In this document: positions 43,585 to 52,412 of the stretch, in pieces
Layout of the letters: each line of letters starts with the position of its first letter
Numbering within the stretch: the stretch's first letter is position 1
Assembly: GCF_963422335.1 (NCBI RefSeq)
Contig: NZ_OY729424.1
Location: forward strand, 682,001-746,000
Source: an uncultured Roseateles sp.
Lineage (GTDB): Bacteria; Pseudomonadota; Gammaproteobacteria; Burkholderiales; Burkholderiaceae_C
DNA length: 64,000 nucleotides
Direction: 5' to 3'
Translations under genes and position numbers: made by a program
Notes under the pieces: model-generated
What the model saw: only the letters and a program-made list of their open reading frames with translations
Database searches by the model: none
What the model was told of the DNA's origin: nothing

Positions 43585-43680
43585 AGGTTCTTGGCCAATG
43601 AAGTCGTCAACAATGGAGCCAGGCAGGGCTAAAGAGCTGCAGGCTTGAGGGGGACTGGGCCATGGCGACGGACGGCTCTG
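43585..43680. other. Short flank between amidase and the insertion sequence
   Basis: About 100 bases after the amidase stop. It contains TTGGCCAA at 43591-43598, which also occurs on the far side of the IS near 45444. I recognise no gene. It is the original sequence into which the IS inserted, judged by the target duplication that follows. Confidence 0.4.
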
Positions 43681-43684
43681 CAGC

Positions 43685-45373
43685 GAGGCTGTGTGATAAC
43701 GCGTCGGGAGTTCGGACGTTGTGGCGGCACCCCGAGCTTGAGGACTTCGACAGGCAAATCTGATCGATTGGCGCGGAGAGAGCGATGTGGTGAGTCCGTA
43801 GGCCTCTGTGAGGTGCGCCTTGGTGCCACATTGACCCTAAAAGGTGCCTACGCACCCAACAGCCGCATCGCCTTCTTGGTCCGCTCGAAGCCCAAGATGC
43901 TGAGGACGCGTTTGAAGTTGTAGGCCAGCACACTCAGGCTCATCTCCGTCGACACGTTCTGGATCCCTCGCATCAGGAAGTGCGTCCAGCCCATCCAATG
44001 TTTGAGGGTGCCGAAGACATGCTCGATGGTGCTTTTGCGAACTGTCATTGCGGTGGGCATTCGATCCAGCCGCTGCTGGACCCTGTCCACGACATCCTCG
44101 TGCTCCCATCGCCTGATACGCCGGTACTCACTGGGCGTGCACTGCGCCTTCGTCGGACATGCAGGACAGGCGCTCGACCAGTAGACGCTGATCTGCAGGC
44201 CATCTTCTTCTCGGCTGAAGCGACGAATCGCTCGCTGCCCAGCAAGGCATTGATACTCGTCGGCGCGAGCGATGTAGATGAAGTCTGACTTGTCGAATCG
44301 GCCTTCGGCCCTGGCATTGGATGTCATGGGCTTGGGAACAAGAGCGGCGATCCCGGCATCCTCACAAGCCTTGAGTCCCAGGCCGCTGTAGTAGCCGCGG
44401 TCGGCGATGGCCTTCAATCTGCGCTTACCCATCGCATCTCGTGCGGCCAGAGCGATTGCGCTCAGTTGTGCCCGGTCGCTGCCGTTGTTCGTGACCTCAT
44501 GGGCAACGATCAGATGGTTCTTGGTGTCTACCGCGGTCTGCACGTTGTAGCCCACCATGGCCGTACCCTTGGCGCTATAGGTGGTCATGGCGCGGGCATC
44601 AGGATCCGTCTGAGAGAGCTGACGATCAGGCAGCGTCTCTAGATGCGCCTTCACCGCCTGCAGCTCTTGCAAGCGCTGGCGCATTTTCTGGATCTTGCCC
44701 TGCAGGCGCTCGGTCTTGGCCTGAATCTCCGTGGGCTGGGTTCGATCTGCGGTCTCCAGGGCATCAAGGTAGCGCTGGATGCTTTCCTCCAGCTCCCGCT
44801 CGAGACGCTCAATCTTGCCTGGCGTGTAGTTCCGCTCGCGGTTGTTGACGGCCTTGAACTTGCTGCCGTCGATGGCCACCACGGCTTCGGTGAACAGCTT
44901 CAACTCGCGACACAGCATCACGAAGCGCTGGCAGACATTGCGAATGCCTTTTCCGTTGTCGCGACGGAAGTCCGCGATGGTCTTGAAGTCGGGGGCGAGC
45001 CTGCCGGTCAGCCACATCAACTCCACGTTGCGCTGGCATTCACGCTCCAGGCGGCGACTGGACTGGATGCGGTTGAGATAGCCATACAGGTAGAGCTTCA
45101 ACAACACCGACGGGTGATACGAGGGACGGCCCGTTGCAGACGGGCTTGCACCATCGAAACCCAGAGCTACCAGGTCCAGTTCATCGATGAAGACATCCAC
45201 GATTCGGACCGTGTTGTCTTCTGCAATGAAGTCGTCTAAACACTCGGGCAGCAGCGTGACCTGGTTTCGATCTTCGCCTTCGATGAATCGCTTCATGTGG
45301 CAGCCCGTGCAGTGGCGTTCCCACAATTTAGGCAACAGCGAAGGCATTCACAGGAGGGTTTTCACACAGCCTC
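43685..45373. mobile_element. IS1182-like insertion sequence with inverted repeats and 4-bp target duplication
   Basis: 1,689 bases. The ends GAGGCTGTGTGA (43685-43696) and its exact complement (45362-45373) are terminal inverted repeats, with looser similarity further in. CAGC flanks both sides (43681-43684 and 45374-45377), a 4-bp target-site duplication, so the element arrived by transposition and both ends are intact. It carries one transposase gene. Family call is from the transposase type and size. Confidence 0.85.
43848..45296 (-). CDS. IS1182 family DDE transposase
   Basis: 482 residues from the ATG at 45296, MKRFIEGEDRNQ. The N-terminal DUF772 part (YLYGYLNRIQSSRRLERECQRN) is followed by a DDE domain: first Asp in VVAIDGSKF, second in IADRGYYSG, Glu in STIEHVFGTLKHWMG. 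A coiled-coil, Glu/Arg-rich insertion separates the first two acidic residues. A four-Cys region (CPACPTKAQC) could bind metal. Reading frame intact, so the element is possibly active. Confidence 0.93.
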   Translation of the reverse strand: MKRFIEGEDRNQVTLLPECLDDFIAEDNTVRIVDVFIDELDLVALGFDGASPSATGRPSYHPSVLLKLYLYGYLNRIQSSRRLERECQRNVELMWLTGRLAPDFKTIADFRRDNGKGIRNVCQRFVMLCRELKLFTEAVVAIDGSKFKAVNNRERNYTPGKIERLERELEESIQRYLDALETADRTQPTEIQAKTERLQGKIQKMRQRLQELQAVKAHLETLPDRQLSQTDPDARAMTTYSAKGTAMVGYNVQTAVDTKNHLIVAHEVTNNGSDRAQLSAIALAARDAMGKRRLKAIADRGYYSGLGLKACEDAGIAALVPKPMTSNARAEGRFDKSDFIYIARADEYQCLAGQRAIRRFSREEDGLQISVYWSSACPACPTKAQCTPSEYRRIRRWEHEDVVDRVQQRLDRMPTAMTVRKSTIEHVFGTLKHWMGWTHFLMRGIQNVSTEMSLSVLAYNFKRVLSILGFERTKKAMRLLGA

Positions 45374-45859
45374 CAGCGGTTGCGGTCCTTCGACCACCAG
45401 CGCTCGGCGCACGCTACTGGTCAGCTTCCGGACACTGGCTGGCTTGGCCAATAGTTCAGCGAGCGGCCGCTTCATAGAGCGCTGCTGTCACTCGCGGCGG
45501 TATGCTGCGCCGCCACGGGATCGCGCCTTTGCACGACCACGGTTTGCACGTCCCGGCCCCACTCGTGCAAACCTCGTGGCTCTTTTCACGTTCCCCGCGT
45601 TATTGATCACCGGAGAGTGCGCAAATTGCGGGGCCGCCCCGATAATTTGGCGCTTTGGCACACCCGCGCGAAAGCCGGGGTCGCAAAGCCTCCGGTCTAC
45701 GGCAGTACATAGCGGACGGTTGGTGTTCGAACATCGAACGCCAACCATCTAATGCTGTCACGATAGCGGGGTTGCCCAAACCGCCCGATGCCGCCTCCTC
45801 TTATGTGGGGGGCACGTGCGGGACGCGATCCTGGCTGCGGGAATTGAAAGTCCCATTCC
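45374..45859. other. Spacer between the IS and the first orphan secreted-protein gene
   Basis: About 480 bases without a believable gene. It holds a near-perfect hairpin at 45718-45746 (GGTTGGTGTTCGA, loop ACA, TCGAACGCCAACC, one T-G wobble). Weak ORFs run both ways but none has a recognisable product. The composition differs from the neighbouring catabolic cluster. The hairpin could be a terminator, an integration-site relic or a small-RNA part. Confidence 0.4.
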
Positions 45860-46861
45860 ATGCAGATCGCTCTCAAGTTTGTCGCTGGCCTCACCGTCGC
45901 CGCCCTGACCACCTTTGCCGGTCACGCCCATGCGGGCCTCTTCGATGCAGTCCTTGGCAGCAAGCCCGAGGCGGCCCAAGCCTCAGCGCAGACTCTGCGG
46001 GCCAGTTTCAACGAAGTATTGCCCGATGGCGCTAATCTGCGCGAAATGCTCGTTCTGAGCGATACGGTCCACGACGTGATTCCCTATGGCAAGACCATCA
46101 GTTGGGTCGTGCCTAAGCAGGATGGTGGCGGCCTCCTCGTAAGCCGCGCAAATGGGGACGCCTTGGCCGCCTTGGCCAGCACCTGCAAGACGCAGTGGCT
46201 GGTCAAGACCTACAAGCAGGACCCGATGAGCAACCAGATCTCGTATGCGTGGACTGCTCTGGCCGCAGATGACAGCCCCTCGCTTATCTTCAAGCACTCG
46301 GAAAGGAACCCTCGCACAGGTGAGCGAGACTTGCTGCTCGGCGCTCAATGCAAGGACAGCTTTGAGATCACGCAGGTATTCCTTGTGGGTGGCGTCAATC
46401 AGCTTGTGCAATCCTTCTTAGTGAAGCATCTCTCTGAGCAGCCCCTGGTCTGGAAGTCGCCTCGAACCGTACTGCCCAAGGCCGACATGGATCTCGTCGA
46501 CGGCGTCCTTGACGTGAAGGCCATCGCCAACGGCGGCTACCCCTTGTCCAGCGAAGTTGCAGCTTGGTCCAACGCCCTGTGCGACTTGCGTGGCGGGAAG
46601 CTGCTGTTCCTGGTAAACGCGCCGGACCGAGATGGCAGGTATCCGGCAACCGACGCCCCCGAGCGTATGGCCGCGCGTGATATCGGAACCAAGTACACGG
46701 GGAATGCGCCCATCAACGAATTCTTCTTTGAGTGCTCGACCGCAAACAATCGCAGCTTCCTGATCAAGGGCCAGGAACGAGACCTGAAGCTCCAATTGGT
46801 TGTACAGAACAACCGTACGCTTGCATCGATCTTTGGCGAACTTCGGTTGCGCCCCTGGTAG
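45860..46861 (+). CDS. Hypothetical secreted protein, 333 aa
   Basis: Signal peptide MQIALKFVAGLTVAALTTFAGHAHA, then a mainly soluble body with three internal cysteines (CKTQW, QCKDSF, LCDLRG) and a further one in FFECS. Phrases such as SWVVPKQDGGGLLVSRANGDALAALASTC do not fit a family I know. Codon usage is less GC-biased than in flanking operons, and it lies just right of an IS, so horizontal transfer is plausible. A periplasmic or secreted role is likely from the signal alone. Confidence 0.65.
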   Translation: MQIALKFVAGLTVAALTTFAGHAHAGLFDAVLGSKPEAAQASAQTLRASFNEVLPDGANLREMLVLSDTVHDVIPYGKTISWVVPKQDGGGLLVSRANGDALAALASTCKTQWLVKTYKQDPMSNQISYAWTALAADDSPSLIFKHSERNPRTGERDLLLGAQCKDSFEITQVFLVGGVNQLVQSFLVKHLSEQPLVWKSPRTVLPKADMDLVDGVLDVKAIANGGYPLSSEVAAWSNALCDLRGGKLLFLVNAPDRDGRYPATDAPERMAARDIGTKYTGNAPINEFFFECSTANNRSFLIKGQERDLKLQLVVQNNRTLASIFGELRLRPW

Positions 46862-47092
46862 CCACCTGAAGTTGGGGCCAAATCGCATCAACTGAGGTCG
46901 CCGCCCGACCCGGGGCCTTCACGAAGCACTGCAGTGGCGGCACCGGAATCTGACTCTTTGGCGGGGGCCCGGGTCGCTCAATCGCGGCTTCGTTGGTCGC
47001 CATGCAGCTGCGACCGGTCCGGTTTGACCCAGGACCGAGCCCTGACCTCGGGCCACTAGCAGCCGGACCAATCAATTCACCAAGGGAGTATC
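46862..47092. other. 230-bp spacer between the two orphan genes
   Basis: No gene seen. GC-rich with several short inverted repeats; just before the next gene there is AAGGGAG, its probable ribosome binding site. No recognisable promoter boxes. Confidence 0.35.
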
Positions 47093-48127
47093 GTGATACC
47101 GCATTCGATGGACCACCATAGCAAGGCTCAGCTGGCCGTCCTCATGAGCCTAGCGCTTGCGTCCGCGGCAAGCATGGCCCAGCAGAGCGAAACGCCCCAG
47201 GCCAAGGCCGTCTCTCAAGTTCTGGCCGAAGCCTGCCGGCCAGAGAGCATCACGGGCCCGGTTCCCGAAACCGTCTGGTCGCTGATCGATCAAAAGCCGC
47301 TCACCGATGAATTCGGTAAAGGCTGGGCCGTGGTTAAGAAGAAGACGGTTCTCAACGGCTGGAATGGTGCCAACTGCTGGGTGGAGAGCCACTTTGGCGA
47401 TCTCGTGCTGGGCGCTGCGCTCGACGATGCCTGGTTCGACAAAAGGCCGAAATTCACTCTGTTCAATACGCAGACCATCGGCGGCAAAGCTGTAGTTTTG
47501 CCCGGCACTATCTCCCAAGGAGCAAAGCGAAACTACCTCAGCCCGTTCCAGTACGAGCTGGGTGGGCGCGTCACCCGGACCGATAACGACAAGCCCAGCT
47601 TCGAGGAGTTCTCGACTTTCAACTACTGCGAGGCGCGCGAGAATGGTGCCTATGTGCAGTTTCAGCCGAGCGTCACCGCGCGTGGCAAAGTTGTGTCGGA
47701 CTACTGGAGTGCATTCAATGCGCGAGGCGACGGCTATTTCGGCACGCCTTCATTTAACCGCTATTTCGACTTTGCTCGGGTCGTAGCTGGCCTGAACAAG
47801 GCCTTGCCGAACTGGAGCACATTGGAGTCGGACTTTGGGCGCCCCGTGAAGGGCTGGCCGATGAAGATCGTTGGCGAGGCCGGTGAGCTGGTCCTTGCGC
47901 TGCAATCGGATGAGAAGGGTGATCCTGCCCGCTACTGGGTGTTCCGCGTGGTGACCAACTACGCAAGCCTCCAGATCGTGCCCGCGGTGAACGTGGTCGG
48001 CAAGTACCTTCAGATCTATCCGCATGTAGCGTCCTTTCAGGCCAAACAGTCGCGGGATCTGGGCAAGTCCGAGCTGGAGTTGCTGGACAGCTACTGCAAG
48101 TACACGCGCACCGGCCTGAGCAGCTGA
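47093..48127 (+). CDS. Hypothetical secreted protein, 344 aa
   Basis: A GTG start at 47093 with AAGGGAG upstream (an ATG at 47108 is the alternative). After a short polar lead there is a signal-peptide-like AQLAVLMSLALASAASMAQ. The body contains three cysteines (EACRPES, NCWVESH, FNYCEARE) and a final YCKYTR. Phrases such as ALDDAWFDKRPKFTLFNTQTIGGKAVVLPGT do not match a family known to me. It sits beside another orphan gene of similar size and composition. Confidence 0.65.
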   Translation: MIPHSMDHHSKAQLAVLMSLALASAASMAQQSETPQAKAVSQVLAEACRPESITGPVPETVWSLIDQKPLTDEFGKGWAVVKKKTVLNGWNGANCWVESHFGDLVLGAALDDAWFDKRPKFTLFNTQTIGGKAVVLPGTISQGAKRNYLSPFQYELGGRVTRTDNDKPSFEEFSTFNYCEARENGAYVQFQPSVTARGKVVSDYWSAFNARGDGYFGTPSFNRYFDFARVVAGLNKALPNWSTLESDFGRPVKGWPMKIVGEAGELVLALQSDEKGDPARYWVFRVVTNYASLQIVPAVNVVGKYLQIYPHVASFQAKQSRDLGKSELELLDSYCKYTRTGLSS

Positions 48128-48649
48128 GACTAGGGCGCGCGTGAGCGCGGTAGCTATGCAAGGGGCAACAAAATCCAGGAACCCTCACATGCTCAACCAA
48201 GCCACGCAGACCCACAAAGCAACCACCCAAGCCCCGCTCACTGTCGACAGGCACATCATGTCGCCAGCTTGGTCCGAGGAGCCGATGGAGTCCAGCGGTG
48301 GGTGAAGATCTGGGATGTATAACGCGGAGAAATCGAATGCCGGTCGAATGACCGGTGATGATCGCAGCGGCCGCTCGGGCCGCTTACCGCGAACGACTCT
48401 GTTCAGCCCAATGAAGGCCTTCAACAGAATCACGCAACAAAGCGAAGCCGCCAAAAGGCCCGGGACTACGCAACGCGCGTCGGATCTTGGTGCTCATGCC
48501 AGGTGAACTCAGCAGCTGGGCCGAGCCCATCCTGGGCCACTGTTTACGGCATTCGACGCATTGACCGGTCGGCCTCGCCGACCTGCGTCGTCGCTCACGC
48601 TCCGTTCACGACGTTTCTTGTCCGTCCATGACACTGATTGTGGAGAACA
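48128..48649. repeat. Spacer with tandem hairpins, possible dispersed palindromic repeats
   Basis: About 520 bases. Two perfect stems in tandem: CCGGTC/GACCGG around GAAT (48340-48355) and AGCGGCC/GGCCGCT around GCTCG (48366-48384). A third, GGTCGGC/GCCGACC with loop CTC, lies at 48567-48583. A short ORF at 48189-48305 (38 residues, MLNQATQTHK...) has a weak ribosome binding site and is doubtful. The pattern resembles dispersed intergenic repeats of betaproteobacteria. No terminator is clear for the flanking genes. Confidence 0.45.
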
Positions 48650-51091
48650 CTAGCCTTCGTCACACAGGCCGCGCAACACGTCGAGCAGCACATTCGCCCC
48701 CTGCGTCAGCTCGGCCGGCGCCGTGTGCTCGCGCGGGTTGTGGCTGATGCCGCCCTGGCTGGGCACGAAGATCATCGCGGACGGGCAGATGCGGGCCATC
48801 ATCTGCGCGTCATGGCCAGCGCCCGAGGTCATGCGACGTTGCGCCAGCTGACGTGAGGCCGCCGAGGCCTCGATGCAGCGCACCAGGCGTTGATCGAACT
48901 GCACCGGCTCGAAGCGGGCCAAGGGCTTGCTAACAATCTCAACGCCCTGCTCCAGCGCCAGCTCGGCCAGATAGGCCGCCAGCTCGCCTTCCGCGCGCTG
49001 CAAGGTGGCCTCGTCGGTGTTGCGCAGGTCCACGGTCACCGTCGCCCGCGCGGCGATGACGTTGATCAGGTTGGGTTGCAGAGCTATCGCACCCACCGTG
49101 GCCACCTGGCTGCCGCCATAGCGCTGGGCCAGCTGGCGCACGAACACGGCAATCGCCGCCGCGCAGTAGCCGGCATCGCGGCGCAGGCGCATGGGCGTTG
49201 TGCCGGCATGGTTGGACTGACCGGTGATGGCGATCTCCTGCCAGGAGATGCCTTGAAGATCCTCGACCGCGCCTATGCTCAGGCCCTCGGCCTCCAGCAC
49301 CGGGCCCTGCTCGATATGCAGCTCGATGAAGGCATGCGGCCGGATGTCGCCGCAGGGCAGCTCGCCGGCATAGCCGATACGCCGCAACTCGTCGCCCAGG
49401 CGTGCGCCATCGGTGCCCACCGTGTCCAGCGCCTGCTGCAGCGGGTAGCCGCCGGCATACACCAGCGAGCCCATCATGTCCGGCATGAAGCGCACGCCCT
49501 CCTCGTTGGTGAAGGCGGCGACGACCAGCGGGCGCTGCGTCTGCAGCTCGCGCTCGTTGAGCCAGCGCACCACCTCCAGCCCGGCCATCACGCCGTAGAT
49601 GCCGTCGTAGCGGCCGCCGGTAGCGACGGTGTCGATGTGCGAGCCCGTCATCACCGGTGCGGCGCCCGGGTTCAATCCCTGCCGCGTGCCGAAGAGATTG
49701 CCGATCTGGTCGATCTGCACCTGCAGGCCCAGCTCCCGCATCCAGGCCACCAGCTGGTCACGGCCCGCCTTGTCGGCATCGGTCAGCGCGATGCGGCAGA
49801 CGCCGCCGCGATCGGTAGCGCCGATACGGCCATGCGCATCAATGCGCGCCAGCAGCAGCGCCTCGGTGATGCCCTCGCGGGCCAGCCATTCGCTCTGCGC
49901 TTGCAGCACGTCCGACGCCGACTGGCCGGTCAGCGCCTGATAGACGCCCGGCGCGGTGGCGCCCTCGGTATTGATCAACAGCACCCGCGACTGCGCATCG
50001 AGGCCCAGCTGTCTTGCCTGTTCCGGCGTGGCCATCACCGCCAGCAGGCCGGCCAGACCCGCAACACCAGACTCGCCGGCCAGAACCGGAATGTCACCGT
50101 GTTCGCCGCTGGCCAGCAACCGCATCGCCTGCTCCGCCTGCGCATCGCTGACGGTCATGAAAAAATCCACCGCCGGCTGCAGAAAGCGCCAGGCCAGCGG
50201 CGAGGTCTCGCCACAGGCCAGGCCGGCCATCACCGAGTCCACCGTGCCACTGGCCCGGGCCGCCCGGCCGCTGCGGGCGCTTTGCAGCAGGCAGTCGGCC
50301 AGCTCGGGCTCGACGACGATGAAGGCCGGCCGCTGCGCGCCGTAGCGCTCCCAGAAATAGCTGGCGATGCCGGCCGCGAAGCCACCCACGCCGCCCTGCA
50401 GGAACACATGGGTGAAGGGGCAGGGGCCGCCATCGGCCGCCGTTTCCAGCAGCTCGTCGGCGATCACCGCATAGCCCTGCATCACGTCGCGCGGAATGTC
50501 TTCATAGCCCTCGTACGAGGTGTCGGACACGACCTGCCAGCCATTCAGTGCGGCCAGCCTTGCCGCCTCTTCGACCGAGGCGTCGTAGTTGCCGGTGATG
50601 CGCACAATCTCGGCACCCAGCGCGGCGATGGGCGCCTCGCGCTCCTCGCTGACATGGGCATGCAGCACGATCACGCAGCGGCAACCTATGCTGCGCGCGG
50701 CGGCGGCCAGCGCCCGGCCGTGGTTGCCATCGGTGGCGCTGATGACGACGTAGTCTTTCAGCTGATCGGCATGGCGGCCGGCGAGCAGGCTCTCGGCGGT
50801 GAAGCCGCTATCGGGCCACTGCCGCAACACCAGGCGCAGCAGGGCCACCGGCGCGCCCAGGGCCTTGAAGCTGCCCAGCGGCGAGCGGCGCGATTCGTCC
50901 TTCAGGCTCACCTGGCCCAGGCCCAGCTGCTGCGCCAGCCTGGGCAGGCGCCACAGCGGCGTGGTGCCGGGATTGAGCCCGTCCCACCGCGCCAGCCAGC
51001 GGCGGCTCTGCCGGCCCTGCTCGATATTCATGACTGCCTGCAGCGCAGCGTCGTACCGGCCGCGGCGGGCCTCGGGATTGAAAACAAGCAT
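48650..51091 (-). CDS. Fused diaminopropionate ammonia-lyase / hydantoinase-carbamoylase family amidase
   Basis: 813 residues in one frame. Residues 1 to about 390 are DpaL-like, a PLP enzyme that converts 2,3-diaminopropionate to pyruvate and ammonia: Lys76 in SPLGSFKALG, ATDGNHGRALA, and GGVGGFAAG for phosphate binding. From about residue 400 it is a M20-type carbamoylase: metal ligands H485 in GSHIDTV, D496 in GRYDG, Glu pair in TNEEGVRF, and later His in HIEQGP. No Met lies between about residues 353 and 451, so a separate start for the second half is unlikely. Its start lies one base after the stop of the M20 gene (GA TGA GATG), so they are coupled. Confidence 0.85.
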   Translation of the reverse strand: MLVFNPEARRGRYDAALQAVMNIEQGRQSRRWLARWDGLNPGTTPLWRLPRLAQQLGLGQVSLKDESRRSPLGSFKALGAPVALLRLVLRQWPDSGFTAESLLAGRHADQLKDYVVISATDGNHGRALAAAARSIGCRCVIVLHAHVSEEREAPIAALGAEIVRITGNYDASVEEAARLAALNGWQVVSDTSYEGYEDIPRDVMQGYAVIADELLETAADGGPCPFTHVFLQGGVGGFAAGIASYFWERYGAQRPAFIVVEPELADCLLQSARSGRAARASGTVDSVMAGLACGETSPLAWRFLQPAVDFFMTVSDAQAEQAMRLLASGEHGDIPVLAGESGVAGLAGLLAVMATPEQARQLGLDAQSRVLLINTEGATAPGVYQALTGQSASDVLQAQSEWLAREGITEALLLARIDAHGRIGATDRGGVCRIALTDADKAGRDQLVAWMRELGLQVQIDQIGNLFGTRQGLNPGAAPVMTGSHIDTVATGGRYDGIYGVMAGLEVVRWLNERELQTQRPLVVAAFTNEEGVRFMPDMMGSLVYAGGYPLQQALDTVGTDGARLGDELRRIGYAGELPCGDIRPHAFIELHIEQGPVLEAEGLSIGAVEDLQGISWQEIAITGQSNHAGTTPMRLRRDAGYCAAAIAVFVRQLAQRYGGSQVATVGAIALQPNLINVIAARATVTVDLRNTDEATLQRAEGELAAYLAELALEQGVEIVSKPLARFEPVQFDQRLVRCIEASAASRQLAQRRMTSGAGHDAQMMARICPSAMIFVPSQGGISHNPREHTAPAELTQGANVLLDVLRGLCDEG

Positions 51092-51092
51092 C

Positions 51093-52274
51093 TCAGTTCC
51101 TGGATGAAGACGAAGGCAGGCGCTGGCGGGCCAGCTCGGCGAAGTAGCGGGCGCCTATCGGCAGCAGCTGGTCGTTGAAGTCGTAGCCGGCGTTGTGCAG
51201 CGGCACGCCGCCGGGCGCGCCGGCCACGCCGTTGCCGATGAAGACAAAGGCGCCGGGCACCACGCGCAAAAAGGCACCGAAGTCCTCGGACACCATCATC
51301 GGCGCCACGTCCTCGACCACCTGTTCGGCACCGACCACCGCACGCGCCGCCGCCACGGCCATCGGCACGCAGCGCGGCCAGTTCACCGTCGGCACGAACT
51401 CATGCGTGTACTCGACCTCGCACGTCGCGCCATGGGCGCTGCAGATGCCCGCGCACAGCTCACGCATGCGCCGCTCCAGCAGGGCCTGCACCTCGGGCGA
51501 GTAGCTGCGCGTGTCGCCCTTGATCGTCACATGCGTCGGCAGCGCATTGCGTATGCCGTCGGTGATGAACTCGGTGCAGGAGACGACGGCCGGCTGGCCC
51601 GGATCGACCGAGCGGGCGACCAGCGTCTGCAGCGCCAGCACGATCTCGGCGCCGATGACCAGCGGGTCTATGGCCATCTGCGGCCGGGCCGCATGGCCGC
51701 CGCGGCCGGTGATGCGGATGACGAAGTTGTCCTCGCTGGCCATGATGCCGCCGCTGCGCGTGGCGATCTGGCCCAGCGGCAGGCCGGGCATATTGTGAGT
51801 GCCATAGATCTCATCGACCGGAAAGCGCTGGAACAGGCCGTCGGCCATCATCGCCGCCGCACCGCGCCCATGCTCCTCGGCCGGCTGGAAGATGAAGCGC
51901 ACCGTGCCATTGAAATCGCGCCGCTGCACCAGCAGCTGGGCGGCGCCGAGCAGCATCGCCATATGACCGTCGTGCCCGCAGGCATGCATGCAGCCGGGGT
52001 TTTGCGAGGCATGCAGGCGGCCGGGGGCGTTCTCGCTCATCGCCAGCGCATCCATGTCGGCACGCAGGGCGATCACGCCCGGCCCGTCACCGACCGTCAG
52101 GCTGGCCACCAGGCCGGTGCCGCCGATGCCGCGGTGCACCTCCAGGCCCAGTACCTGCAGCACCTGGGCCACGAAGTCGGCCGTGCGCGCTTCGTTGAAG
52201 CCGGTTTCGGGAAAGCGGTGCAGCTGGTGGCGCCAGCGCTGCAGCTGGCTGACGTCGAGTTCGGCGGTGTTCAT
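51093..52274 (-). CDS. M20D amidohydrolase (hippurate/N-acyl-amino-acid hydrolase type)
   Basis: 393 residues. Metal and catalytic motifs: ALRADMDAL, CMHACGHDGHMAMLLG, QPAEEHGRGAAAM, and a C-terminal MVSEDFGAFLR. These match the HipO/AmhX group that hydrolyses N-acyl amino acids or related amides using two metal ions. It is upstream of the DpaL fusion by one base and divergent from an Lrp-type gene. A combined role in releasing and degrading an N-acylated diamino acid is plausible but unproven. Confidence 0.9.
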   Translation of the reverse strand: MNTAELDVSQLQRWRHQLHRFPETGFNEARTADFVAQVLQVLGLEVHRGIGGTGLVASLTVGDGPGVIALRADMDALAMSENAPGRLHASQNPGCMHACGHDGHMAMLLGAAQLLVQRRDFNGTVRFIFQPAEEHGRGAAAMMADGLFQRFPVDEIYGTHNMPGLPLGQIATRSGGIMASEDNFVIRITGRGGHAARPQMAIDPLVIGAEIVLALQTLVARSVDPGQPAVVSCTEFITDGIRNALPTHVTIKGDTRSYSPEVQALLERRMRELCAGICSAHGATCEVEYTHEFVPTVNWPRCVPMAVAAARAVVGAEQVVEDVAPMMVSEDFGAFLRVVPGAFVFIGNGVAGAPGGVPLHNAGYDFNDQLLPIGARYFAELARQRLPSSSSRN

Positions 52275-52412
52275 CGCGCCTCCTGGGTGATGGGCCTGGC
52301 GTCATTGTTGCGGCAGCCGTGCGAGCCGATTCACCGGGTTTCGCCGCAGGATGATCGATTTGACTCATGTTTGACGCTTAGAATGGACGCTTTACCCATC
52401 TCTGCGCACAAC
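52275..52412. promoter_or_regulatory. Divergent control region between M20 gene and Lrp-type gene
   Basis: TTTGACTC (52359-52366) and TTTGACGC (52370-52377) are direct repeats spaced by 11 bp, close to one helical turn, just before the Lrp-type gene. Phased repeats of this kind fit Lrp/AsnC oligomer binding. A standard promoter cannot be assigned with confidence. Confidence 0.4.

Noticed and set aside
45374..48649. Integron-like attC sites or a CRISPR array in the orphan region
   Set aside because: No matching core sites at cassette ends, no integrase, no regularly spaced repeats.
48890..51178. Plus-strand ORF of 762 codons opposite the DpaL fusion
   Set aside because: Shadow of the fusion gene; composition and lack of start signals.
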